A stretch of DNA of 64,000 nt from Novosphingobium fluoreni (lineage in GTDB: Bacteria > Pseudomonadota > Alphaproteobacteria > Sphingomonadales > Sphingomonadaceae), in assembly GCF_014196615.1 (NCBI RefSeq), contig NZ_JACIDY010000002.1, positions 372,001 through 436,000 of the forward strand. The letters are read 5' to 3'. The translations under genes and the position numbers were made by a program. The notes under the pieces were generated by a model. The model saw nothing but the letters and a program-made list of their open reading frames with translations, had not been told where the DNA came from and did not search any database. Shown here piece by piece: positions 9,130 to 16,018 of the stretch (position 1 is the stretch's first letter; each line of letters opens with the position of its first letter).

Positions 9130-9945
9130 TCAGCGGTCCCGGTCATCGTCGTCGCTAATCGTGTCTTCCGGACTGGGATCCCAGCCGTGGTTTTCAATGA
9201 TGCCGCCCACCACAGGCCGCCCCCGCGCATCAAGCGATGGCTTGAATCGAAAGCGTTCGGTGATCAGCTGGCACGTCCGCGCATCCAGGCTGGGCACGCC
9301 GCTGGACTTGATAACCCGGCAGTTGCGCACGCGCCCGTCGATACCGACCAGATAGTGCAACTCCAGCTCGCCACCGCGATGGCTATCCCGCAGTTCGCGA
9401 GGAAGATCGGACCAATAGAGTTTGCCGCGAATTTGGATCGGTCGGGTTATGGCATCGCTGTCGCCATTCCCGCCGTCACCGTTGCCGCCGCCGCCAAAGC
9501 CATCACCAAATCCTCCTGCGCCTTGGCCAGGGCCCACGCGATCTGAGGCGCCGGTATTGCCTGCGTCCCCGGTCATCGGTCGCGGCGCGGCAATAATAGG
9601 AGGGGGGATGCGCAGCGGCGTCACGACCGGGGCGAACACCGCCGTTGCCTTGTTTCGTAGATTTTCCGGCGACGCCTCATCCCGCAGCCTCGCGCTTTCG
9701 GGCTTGTCTGCCTGCGTCGGCTCCGGCTGCGGCGTAATCTCAGGCCTTGGCGGGGGGGCGGGCAGAGGCTCAGGAGCGACGTTCAAGGCGATCAGCGTTT
9801 CCTGAACTGCCTTTGAAATCGGGGCGGCCGTCGATAGTCCAAAGACCAACGCTAGGCCGCCGGAACCGACCACGACCAGCGAAGCGAGGGCGGATGTCGC
9901 GCGTTGGCGGGGTGAGGGGGCGTACACAAGGCTGATCCCATTCAA
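9130..9945 (-). CDS. TonB family energy-transducing protein
   Basis: 271-residue TonB-like protein. It has an N-terminal transmembrane helix (about residues 17-45), a proline-rich periplasmic spacer (PEPLPAPPPRPEITPQPEP), a Gly/Asn/Asp-rich linker and a C-terminal TonB domain (YLVGIDGRVRNC...RFRFKP). It would couple the proton motive force to outer-membrane receptors through ExbB/ExbD, which are not nearby. The likely start is TTG at 9945, six bases after GAGGGA; a GTG at 9927 is the alternative. Sphingomonads carry many TonB paralogs, so the specific partner receptor cannot be named. Confidence 0.85.
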   Translation of the reverse strand: MNGISLVYAPSPRQRATSALASLVVVGSGGLALVFGLSTAAPISKAVQETLIALNVAPEPLPAPPPRPEITPQPEPTQADKPESARLRDEASPENLRNKATAVFAPVVTPLRIPPPIIAAPRPMTGDAGNTGASDRVGPGQGAGGFGDGFGGGGNGDGGNGDSDAITRPIQIRGKLYWSDLPRELRDSHRGGELELHYLVGIDGRVRNCRVIKSSGVPSLDARTCQLITERFRFKPSLDARGRPVVGGIIENHGWDPSPEDTISDDDDRDR

Positions 9946-10291
9946 AGATGATCCCTCAAAGATGGGACCTGCAGCCTCATTAGCCAGCCTCGGTCCTCGA
10001 AAACTGCATTATTCGACTGCAATTTTTAGGACCCTCTATCCTTGATGCCGTTGTCCGACATCTTCAGGCGTCGATTGCAACGGCCCTACACGTGCGCTTG
10101 ATGCCAGATATCGGTATTGGCGAGTGCCAGAAAATATTTTGTGTTATCAACGGTTTGTATGAGAAACCTTCCTGATCTCTTCCATCGATACGCCCCGTCA
10201 TCAATTTTCAACTTGCCACGACCGGCGAATTGGCACGATCAGTGGGAGGCACGAGAGCGAGTCGGATGCGACAAGCTGAGTTTCAGATGGC
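9946..10291. other. Intergenic region without a recognisable gene
   Basis: About 350 bp between the divergent TonB-like and GlsB-like genes, more AT-rich than its surroundings. A short direct repeat (CAAAGATG at 9943-9950 and 9957-9964) covers the TonB-like start. A 62-codon plus-strand frame (10117-10305) has no ribosome site and unnatural composition. It should contain the TonB-like promoter; I cannot place it. Confidence 0.5.
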
Positions 10292-10316
10292 GGAACCAAC
10301 CATAGGTCAACCCGTT
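10292..10316 (+). promoter_or_regulatory. EcfG-type (general stress) promoter
   Basis: GGAAC (10292-10296), 16 bases, then CGTT (10313-10316): an exact match to the alphaproteobacterial EcfG consensus GGAAC-N16/17-CGTT. It lies 35 bp before the GlsB-like start codon. Confidence 0.85.
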
Positions 10317-10350
10317 TAGTCGGTCAGGTACGCATCTGGAGTTTGGACCC

Positions 10351-10620
10351 ATGACACTTATTCTCATTCTTCTTGTTGGTGGCATTATCGGCTGGCTCGC
10401 GAGCATTCTGATGCGCACCGATGCGCAGCAGGGTATCTTTCTCAATATCGTGGTTGGCGTCATTGGCGCGCTGATTGCAGGCGTTGTCATTACCCCTCTC
10501 ATCGGCGGTGCGCCGATCACCAGCGGTGCGTTTGACATTATGTCGCTGTTCGCCTCTTTCCTGGGCGCAGTAATTCTGCTTGCGATCGTCAACCTTTTCC
10601 GTCGCGGATCGATCCGCTAA
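10351..10620 (+). CDS. GlsB/YeaQ/YmgE family stress membrane protein
   Basis: 89-residue, almost wholly hydrophobic protein with three predicted membrane helices and glycine-zipper spacing (GGIIGWLASIL, GVIGALIAGVV, FLGAVILLAIV). This matches the transglycosylase-associated (GlsB/YeaQ) family, whose members are induced by general stress but whose mechanism is unclear. The exact EcfG promoter just upstream fits that role. A lipoprotein gene follows 51 bp downstream and probably shares the transcript. Confidence 0.85.
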   Translation: MTLILILLVGGIIGWLASILMRTDAQQGIFLNIVVGVIGALIAGVVITPLIGGAPITSGAFDIMSLFASFLGAVILLAIVNLFRRGSIR

Positions 10621-10671
10621 GGTAATCGTGACGGACGTTCGTCTTCGTAACAGGGCAAAGGAGCTTTCCCG

Positions 10672-10956
10672 ATGAAGTTGATCACCATGCCGCGTATGGC
10701 AATCCTGGCAATTGCCGGCGCCTCGCTCAGCCTCGCCGCCTGCAACAACAAGGCAGACGACGCGACCGAAGCGCAGGCCGACGCGGTTGAGGCTTCGGCC
10801 GACGCAACGGCTGACGCTATCGACGCTGCTGCCGACAAGATGGGCGGAGCTTCGGAAGAAGCCATGCAGAACCGGGCTGACGCGGTTCGCGCCAGCGGCG
10901 AAGCCAAGGCTGACGCTCTGGAAGAGAAGGCTGACGCAGAAGCCGGTCATCCGTGA
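10672..10956 (+). CDS. Small Ala/Asp-rich lipoprotein
   Basis: 94-residue precursor with signal peptide MKLITMPRMAILAIAGAS and lipobox LSLAAC, giving a lipidated Cys near residue 24. The mature part is low-complexity, with repeated short ADA/ADAVEASADAT motifs rich in Ala, Asp and Glu that would form an amphipathic helix, like small Lpp-type or osmotically induced envelope lipoproteins. No domain is recognised. Its position after the EcfG-controlled GlsB-like gene and before a strong terminator suggests a two-gene stress operon. Confidence 0.75.
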   Translation: MKLITMPRMAILAIAGASLSLAACNNKADDATEAQADAVEASADATADAIDAAADKMGGASEEAMQNRADAVRASGEAKADALEEKADAEAGHP

Positions 10957-10966
10957 TAGCCGGTTT

Positions 10967-11036
10967 CCACTGGTGTTAGCGCCAGTGGGTCACGCAGAGG
11001 GGACGGCGAGCGATCGCCGTCCCCTTTCGCGTTTTT
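10967..11036 (+). terminator. Tandem hairpin terminator of the GlsB-lipoprotein unit
   Basis: A 7-bp hairpin (10967-10973 with 10982-10988) is followed by a perfect 12-bp stem: AGGGGACGGCGA at 10998-11009 pairs with 11014-11025 around a GCGA tetraloop. TTTCGCGTTTTT follows. This is a strong intrinsic terminator ahead of sodB. Confidence 0.85.
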
Positions 11037-11245
11037 GGCTTCCCGCCGGGGCCGAACGAAATAGTGCACTTTCCCTTCTGCGATTGCGCAAGTCGCGCTT
11101 GCAAAGTGACTGCCGAGTCCAGACATAGACGCGGAGCCGACCGGCCGACCTGATCACGCCGCCAACGCGGCCGTGCGATTTGCCGGGATAGATTTTACAG
11201 GACAGGCCGCATGACCGTGGCCGATAACATGACAGGAAGCTTGCC

Positions 11246-11848
11246 ATGACCATTCCGTTGATGCCGTTGCCGTACAGCCACGACGCGCTAGAGCCGCACA
11301 TCTCCCGCACCACGCTGGAAACGCACCACGGCGCGCACCACAAGACGTACGTCGACAAGCTGAATGCGGCACTCGAAGGTACCGACGAGGCGGGCAAGCC
11401 GCTCGAGGACATCATTCGCTCGGCAAGCGGCCCGAAGTTCAATAACTCTGCCCAGACTTGGAATCACGGCTTCTACTGGCACTCGCTCTCACCTGAGAAA
11501 AGCGAACCCAGCGAAGCGCTCGCCGCCGCGATCCAGCGCGATTTCGGTTCGATGGATGCCCTTCTCGAGGCTCTGAGCAATGAGGCTGTCAACCACTTCT
11601 CGAACGGATGGGCCTGGCTGGTCGTGAAGGATGGCAAGCTCGCTGTCATTTCCACGCACGACGCCGCGACCGCTCTGATCGACAGCGACAACCCGCTGCT
11701 GACCGTCGATGTGTGGGAGCATGCCTACTATATCGATCAGAAGAACAAGCGTCCGGCTTATGTCCAGGCGGTGCTGGGCAACATCATCAACTGGAAGTTC
11801 GCTTCGGAGAACTTCGAGCGCGGCACGGCATGGGTCTATCCCGCCTGA
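11246..11848 (+). CDS. sodB: Iron-type superoxide dismutase
   Basis: Converts superoxide to hydrogen peroxide and oxygen. The 200-residue protein shows all four metal ligands: H27 (THHGAHHKTY), H74 (WNHGFYWHS), and D155 and H159 (DVWEHAYY). Gln70 in SAQTWNH is in the position typical of Fe-type or cambialistic enzymes, so Fe is inferred. There is no signal peptide, so it is cytoplasmic. The ATG follows CAGGAAGC. It stands alone between two terminators inside the stress island; no EcfG-type site is visible before it. Confidence 0.95.
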   Translation: MTIPLMPLPYSHDALEPHISRTTLETHHGAHHKTYVDKLNAALEGTDEAGKPLEDIIRSASGPKFNNSAQTWNHGFYWHSLSPEKSEPSEALAAAIQRDFGSMDALLEALSNEAVNHFSNGWAWLVVKDGKLAVISTHDAATALIDSDNPLLTVDVWEHAYYIDQKNKRPAYVQAVLGNIINWKFASENFERGTAWVYPA

Positions 11849-11868
11849 GACGCATAAATCGTTGATGG

Positions 11869-11905
11869 AAAAGCCCGCCTTTGCGAAAAAGCCGGGCTTT
11901 TCTTT
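11869..11905. terminator. Bidirectional terminator between sodB and ecfG1
   Basis: AAAAGCCCG (11869-11877) pairs with CGGGCTTTT (11893-11901), so both strands end in a T-run. It can stop sodB (+) and the convergent sigma factor transcript (-). Confidence 0.85.
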
Positions 11906-11943
11906 GTGTGCGAAGTCTCTGGGCGGTTGGCTGACCCCAGGTG

Positions 11944-12558
11944 TCAGCCGATCTTGCGCTTGGTAGGCGCGGCTCTGGCGGATGTGACTTTGCGTGGTCG
12001 CCCACTGGGGCCAGCCTTGAGCAAAGTTGGCGTCTTGGGATCGGGCTCCGTGTTCAGCAGGCGGTTCAATTCCGCGCGTGCGCGTGCCACGCGGCTCTTC
12101 ATCGTGCCCACGGCGCAATCCGCGATTTCCGCCGCCTCCTCATAAGTGAAGCCACCTGCGCCAACCAGCATGACCGCCTCGCGACGCTCAGGAGCGAGTT
12201 GCTGCAACGCGTCGTCCATGTCCGACAGATGAATCCCGCCTTCCTGGTCGGCATCCATCACCAGCATCCGCTCTGCGACGCCTTCGTCCAGATCCGTCTG
12301 GCGACGGTTACGACGCAGTTCGCTGAGGTAATGGTTGCGCAGAATCGCAAAAGTCCACGCACGCATGTTGGTGCCGGGGGTATAACGTTCTCTGGCACCC
12401 CATGCCTTGATGGCGGCCTCCTGCGCCAGATCGTCGGCGTAATCCGGGCGACCGCACAAGCCGCGGGCAAATGCGCGAAGGTGGGGCAGGGCACCCAGAA
12501 GCTCTTTGCGGAAGGCCTCGTCCGCTTGATTGCCGGATGACTTGCGCTCAGCCGTCAT
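11944..12558 (-). CDS. ecfG1: General stress sigma factor EcfG (copy 1)
   Basis: 204-residue ECF sigma factor of the EcfG family. Region 2 includes LPHLRAFARGLCGRPDYADDLAQEA and AWTFAILRNHYLSELRR; region 4 includes LAPERREAVMLVGAGGFTYEEAA and VGTMKSRVARAR. A lysine/arginine-rich tail (residues about 180-204) follows region 4. It is translationally coupled to nepR (11-bp overlap), the standard arrangement in which NepR is the anti-sigma factor and phosphorylated PhyR its antagonist. An EcfG-type promoter precedes the pair, implying positive autoregulation. The numbering ecfG1/ecfG2 is mine, because a second copy lies at 16019. Confidence 0.93.
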   Translation of the reverse strand: MTAERKSSGNQADEAFRKELLGALPHLRAFARGLCGRPDYADDLAQEAAIKAWGARERYTPGTNMRAWTFAILRNHYLSELRRNRRQTDLDEGVAERMLVMDADQEGGIHLSDMDDALQQLAPERREAVMLVGAGGFTYEEAAEIADCAVGTMKSRVARARAELNRLLNTEPDPKTPTLLKAGPSGRPRKVTSARAAPTKRKIG

Positions 12559-12736
12559 CGCTCTCGTCCAGCTTCTTCAGGATATCATCGAAGCTGTCCG
12601 GTATAGGCTCATCGACAACGGTATTATACAGCGCGCGAAGTCCCGCGGCCCAGCCAGGCTCAACCTCTTTGCGGGTAAGCGGCGGTATGCCAGACGGTGA
12701 CCCGGACCCCCCTTGTCCTTTTGGGTGAGGCAACAC
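12548..12736 (-). CDS. nepR: Anti-sigma factor NepR
   Basis: Small EcfG-binding protein. The conserved NepR core is clear: GLRALYNTVVDEPIPDSFDD followed by ILKKLD, the two helices that bind EcfG or PhyR. The frame opens at 12784, but a GTG at 12736 has AAAGGGAG five bases upstream, while the upstream ATG has no ribosome site. The GTG therefore fixes a 62-residue protein of normal NepR size. The stop overlaps ecfG1 by 11 bp. Confidence 0.88.
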   Translation of the reverse strand: MLPHPKGQGGSGSPSGIPPLTRKEVEPGWAAGLRALYNTVVDEPIPDSFDDILKKLDESDDG

Positions 12737-12812
12737 GAACTCCCTTTCAAGCGAAAGCTGCTGCCAGCACGGCGGAGCAACCAAGCTTCGTCGCCGGACG
12801 GCGCGTACATCT

Positions 12813-12839
12813 GGAACATTTGATCCTTGTCATGGTTCC
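12813..12839. promoter_or_regulatory. Overlapping divergent EcfG-type promoters
   Basis: GGAAC (12813-12817), 17 bases, then GTTCC (12835-12839) is an inverted repeat. On the plus strand it reads GGAAC-N16-GGTT toward the CHASE kinase. On the minus strand it reads GGAAC-N16-TGTT toward nepR-ecfG1. Each -35 element is therefore the mirror of the other promoter's -10 element. The first base of the -10 departs from the usual C in both directions. Confidence 0.7.
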
Positions 12840-12942
12840 CCCCACACAAAGACTTGTCCGCGCGATATGCCGCGTCCATGTCGTGCGACCAAAATAACAC
12901 TGCCGGGCAGGGTGCCGGGATAGATAAAGGACGGTTCCGGTC

Positions 12943-14622
12943 GTGGCTGACGACACCTTGCTGGATAGAATGGAGAAGCAGGCGTGGTTCCACCGCTATC
13001 CGCGTGGTTGGCCGCTGCTGCTCTTCGTGATTGCCAGCATCGGCACCGCCGTCAGCGTCATGGCCATCGAGCGCTCGGACCAGCAGCGTCGCGAGGTTGA
13101 GCTGGATCGCAATCTTACCGAAATCTCCTCGGCGATGCAGCGGCGGGTGACGGAGAATATCGCGCTGCTACGCGCGGCGTCGGCGCTGTTCGCCACCCAG
13201 CAGGATGTAACCCAGGCCCAGATAGCCGAGTTCTCCAGCGATCTGCAGTCCAGCGGCAATCTCTACGGGTCGCTGGGCGTCGGTTGGGCGCCCCTGCTGC
13301 GCCGTGAGAACGCGATCACTTTCCAGAATGCCAAACGGGCCAGCGGAACACCGGACTTTCGCATTTGGCCAGACCCGTCCTCAGTCAAGGCGGGTAACGG
13401 TCCAGTCCCGAAGTTCGCGACACCGATCATCTATCTTGAACCGTCGTCTTTGAGTAACGGCAAGGCCATCGGCTTCGACATGTATTCCGAGCCGGTGCGT
13501 CGCCGTGCGATGGAACTGGCGATGCGAACCGGCAAGCCTGTCACTTCCGGTCGCATCTTTTTAGCCCAGGAGCAAAACAGGCAAGTACCGGGGTTCCTGA
13601 TATACATGCCGGTCATCGACGCGCGCCGTCGCGATACGGTGAAGGGCTTCGTCTACAGCCCTTTTCGCGCTGACGACTTCGTGGAAAGCGCAGCCGAGCT
13701 GTTCCGCAATGAAGAGATCGAAGTCAGCATTTTCGATGGTGCGGTAACCCCGCAAAATCTTCTGGCGCAACGCAAGGCTTCCGGCAGTAGCGGGGCGGCG
13801 ATGGAGCGCAAGATTGACGTCGGCAGCCACGAATGGATCATCCGTGTCAGCGACAAGAAGACGGGCGCGCTCTCGGCGATGGCACGCATCACGTTATTCT
13901 TCGGCGTCATCACCTCGCTCATGGTCATGGCGATCGGCAGGCTGATCACTCGCCGCGCGGTGGAGGACCGCCGGGTGTTGGAGTGGCTGAGCCGGCAGGC
14001 GGCAATCCGCAACTCCCTGACTCGCGAATTGAACCATCGCGTGAAGAACACCTTGGCAAATGTGCTGTCGATCGCCGCTCTCACGCGCCGTCGGTCCACG
14101 GACATCGACGATTTTACCGATAGCCTGACGGCCCGCATCCGCGCTCTGTCCGCGACACATGACCTCCTGTCGCAAACTGACTGGAGCAACGCGCCGCTGG
14201 GTGACATCGTGCGTTCGGAACTGGCGCCCTACATGGAGGGTAATGAGCCACACGTCGTAATGAGCGGCCCGGAGATCAAGCTCGCGCCTAACGACGCCAT
14301 GTCCCTCGGACTCGCGATCCATGAGCTAGCCACTAATGCCGCCAAGTACGGCGCGCTGAGCACGAACGCCGGGCGGATCCACGTTCACTGGTCGATGATC
14401 GATCCCGACCATGCCGAGCTGCACTGGCGCGAGGAGGGTGGCCCACCGGTTGCAGTGCCCAACAAGCGCGGGTTCGGAAGGGATTTGATTGAAAAGATCG
14501 TGGCGCACGAGCTGCGGTCTGACGTCAACTTGCAGTTCCTGCCGCGAGGCGTAGAATGCCGTCTGAAGGTGCCCGTGCGCGTTACGAAGGAATTCAGTCT
14601 GCGCCGCGGTGAGCAGGACTGA
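12943..14622 (+). CDS. CHASE-domain HWE sensor histidine kinase (PhyR-activating candidate)
   Basis: 559-residue membrane sensor kinase. TM1 is at about 23-42 and is followed by a periplasmic CHASE domain (GSLGVGWAPLL at 109-119, GFDMYSEPVRRRAMELA at 177-193). TM2 is at about 313-333. An HWE/HisKA_2 kinase follows, with phosphoacceptor H365 in RELNHRVKNTLA, N-box IHELATNAAKYGALS, the HWE-type WRE (LHWREEGG) and G-box GFGRDLIEK. The start is GTG with AAAGGA upstream. The promoter shared with nepR-ecfG1 and the neighbouring phyR suggest it feeds PhyR, like PhyK or the Pak kinases. The signal is unknown; other CHASE domains sense small organic ligands. Confidence 0.9.
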   Translation: MADDTLLDRMEKQAWFHRYPRGWPLLLFVIASIGTAVSVMAIERSDQQRREVELDRNLTEISSAMQRRVTENIALLRAASALFATQQDVTQAQIAEFSSDLQSSGNLYGSLGVGWAPLLRRENAITFQNAKRASGTPDFRIWPDPSSVKAGNGPVPKFATPIIYLEPSSLSNGKAIGFDMYSEPVRRRAMELAMRTGKPVTSGRIFLAQEQNRQVPGFLIYMPVIDARRRDTVKGFVYSPFRADDFVESAAELFRNEEIEVSIFDGAVTPQNLLAQRKASGSSGAAMERKIDVGSHEWIIRVSDKKTGALSAMARITLFFGVITSLMVMAIGRLITRRAVEDRRVLEWLSRQAAIRNSLTRELNHRVKNTLANVLSIAALTRRRSTDIDDFTDSLTARIRALSATHDLLSQTDWSNAPLGDIVRSELAPYMEGNEPHVVMSGPEIKLAPNDAMSLGLAIHELATNAAKYGALSTNAGRIHVHWSMIDPDHAELHWREEGGPPVAVPNKRGFGRDLIEKIVAHELRSDVNLQFLPRGVECRLKVPVRVTKEFSLRRGEQD

Positions 14623-14658
14623 TAGATTCTCAGGGGACACCATCCTCAGAGCATACAA

Positions 14659-14695
14659 AAAGGGCGGCTAGCGCATCGCGCGGCCGCCCTTTCTG
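14659..14695. terminator. Bidirectional terminator between kinase and phyR
   Basis: AAAGGGCGGC (14659-14668) pairs perfectly with GCCGCCCTTT (14683-14692), flanked by A- and T-runs. It serves the convergent kinase and phyR transcripts. Confidence 0.85.
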
Positions 14696-14711
14696 CTGAG
14701 ATTTGCGAAGA

Positions 14712-15506
14712 TTACATCAAAGGCCGGCTCGACCCGAAGAACAGGGCTTGGCTGATCGCGGCCCGGACGGTCGCTTCCTGGAACGGCTTGGTCACCAGAT
14801 AGGTAGGTTCGGGGCGTTCGCCGGTAAGCAGCCTTTCGGGATAAGCAGTGATGAAGATCACGGGCACGTCACCGAACTTCAAAAGATCTTCCACCGCATC
14901 GATACCGGAACTGCCGTCTGCCAGCTGAATGTCCGCAAGGACCAGACCAGCCGGGTTGTTGCGAAACAGTTCAAGCGCCTGCGAGCGAGTGGCCGCAGTA
15001 CCGACCACGTTATGGCCGAGCTCTGAAACCAAGCCCTCCAACTGCATGGAGATCAAAGGCTCGTCCTCGATGATGAGAACGTCCGTGGTGGACTCGCTTT
15101 CGATCTCCTCGATCGCCTGGCGTACCAGCGTGTCCACCTCACCGGTTTCGACGTCAAGGATGTCCGCGCAATCTTCTCGGGAGAATTCCTCCACGGTGGT
15201 CAGCAGAAGCGCCTGCCGATGAGTGGGCGCAATAGTGGCGAGGCGGGTCTGTGCGGCTTGTTCGTGCAGATCGCCATGATCCGCACCTACGGGTTCATCG
15301 ACATGCGACGTCGCCCAGATCCGCGTGAAGGCGCCATAGAGCGCGGCCCGGCTGCGGGCGATATCGGCACGCAACGATTGATCTGCCAGGGCTGCTTCTA
15401 GCGTAGCCCTTACATAGGCGTCTCCAGACTGCTGCGAGCCGGTGAGCGCGCGTGCGTAGCGGCGCAGGTAAGGTAGCTGTACGCTGATCTGGTCGGAGAC
15501 AGACAT
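14712..15506 (-). CDS. phyR: Anti-anti-sigma response regulator PhyR
   Basis: 264-residue central switch of the alphaproteobacterial general stress response. An N-terminal sigma-like domain (LPYLRRYARALTGSQQSGDAY ... VEEFSREDCADIL, about 1-135) mimics EcfG. The C-terminal receiver has acidic residues IIEDEP, phosphoacceptor D192 (VLADIQLADG), the Thr/Ala region FITAYP and Lys in LVTKPF. Phosphorylation exposes the sigma-like domain, which sequesters NepR and frees EcfG. Both EcfG copies and two HWE kinases are encoded within 12 kb. Confidence 0.96.
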   Translation of the reverse strand: MSVSDQISVQLPYLRRYARALTGSQQSGDAYVRATLEAALADQSLRADIARSRAALYGAFTRIWATSHVDEPVGADHGDLHEQAAQTRLATIAPTHRQALLLTTVEEFSREDCADILDVETGEVDTLVRQAIEEIESESTTDVLIIEDEPLISMQLEGLVSELGHNVVGTAATRSQALELFRNNPAGLVLADIQLADGSSGIDAVEDLLKFGDVPVIFITAYPERLLTGERPEPTYLVTKPFQEATVRAAISQALFFGSSRPLM

Positions 15507-15705
15507 GCTTGATCCTTGAAAGGGTGGCGCGATATAATGTTCAAATGTGAACGGTTTAAGCCGCCAGGCTGAAAGCCTAGCACGGTTGATTGAAGTGGCA
15601 AGCCAAGTTTGGGGCTACTCACTTTCGTGCAGCGCGACATCTTCCATGGCCTCAAGAAAAATTGAAAGAGTGCCCTGTGGCTGCTGGAATGTCGCATCTT
15701 TTCGG
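15507..15705. other. phyR upstream region
   Basis: Non-coding spacer before the sRNA promoter. It contains an imperfect inverted repeat (GTTCA at 15539-15543, TGAAC at 15548-15552) and a small AGGCT/AGCCT hairpin near 15567. No GGAAC-type element is visible for phyR on the minus strand. A 99-codon minus-strand frame (15615-15914) has shadow-like composition and would run antisense to the putative sRNA. Confidence 0.45.
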
Positions 15706-15731
15706 GGAACTCTTTTCTGGCCAGGATGTTT
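15706..15731 (+). promoter_or_regulatory. EcfG-type promoter of the putative sRNA
   Basis: GGAAC (15706-15710), 16 bases, TGTTT (15727-15731). The spacing equals that of the nepR promoter. The predicted start falls at about 15738, immediately before the first hairpin of the RNA. Confidence 0.75.
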
Positions 15732-15738
15732 CACCAAT

Positions 15739-15828
15739 ATCACCACTGGCCCTCCCACCCCCCCGCAACCGGTGGTGATCCGATCCCGAGGCCCTCGTCC
15801 CACCCAGGACGGGGGCCTCAACTTTTTC
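15739..15828 (+). ncRNA. Putative EcfG-dependent small RNA with C-rich anti-SD loop
   Basis: About 90 nt between phyR and ecfG2 with no plausible ORF. The 5' stem is perfect over 11 bp (15739-15749 with 15769-15779, one G-U pair). Its 19-nt loop (15750-15768) is almost all C and contains CCCTCCC and a run of seven C, complementary to Shine-Dalgarno sequences. A short linker leads to an intrinsic terminator with a 13-bp stem. This architecture (stress sigma promoter, C-rich loop near the 5' end, 3' terminator) is that of Caulobacter GsrN, which is sigma-T dependent, and of Rhodobacter CcsR RNAs. Homology is not claimed; the call is structural. Expected role: base pairing with G-rich ribosome sites of target mRNAs under stress. 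Confidence 0.75.
15788..15828 (+). terminator. Intrinsic terminator of the putative sRNA
   Basis: GAGGCCCTCGTCC (15788-15800) pairs over all 13 positions (one G-U) with 15807-15819 around a CACCCA loop, followed by AACTTTTTC. Confidence 0.9.
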
Positions 15829-15959
15829 TGCCCTGCCAAAGGCGGGAATGTCGGTGTTCGGTCAGCTACCCGATGTTCCCATCGAAAATTCATTTCAGCA
15901 AAGTTTCTCGTCATCTCATCGGCTTACCCTGGCTTTCGCGGCACCTGCTGTGTGACTCA

Positions 15960-15985
15960 GGAACCATTCTCCGCGGAGATACGTT
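15960..15985 (+). promoter_or_regulatory. EcfG-type promoter of ecfG2
   Basis: GGAAC (15960-15964), 17 bases, CGTT (15982-15985), about 33 bp before the ecfG2 ATG. It implies control of the second sigma factor by EcfG itself or by its paralog. Confidence 0.8.
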
Positions 15986-16018
15986 CACATTTCGACAGAG
16001 GCAGACGGAGGGAAGCGT

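Noticed and set aside
10117..10305. 62-codon plus-strand frame upstream of the GlsB-like gene
   Set aside because: It overlaps the EcfG -35 element, lacks a ribosome site and has no recognisable pattern.
15539..15552. GTTCA-N4-TGAAC inverted repeat before phyR, considered as LexA, EcfG or other operator
   Set aside because: It is not GTTC-N7-GTTC, has no matching GGAAC/-10 pair, and is short enough to arise by chance. Kept only as a description.
15615..15914. 99-codon minus-strand frame across the phyR-ecfG2 gap
   Set aside because: No ribosome site or protein-like composition; the same DNA is better explained by the plus-strand promoter, two stems and terminator.
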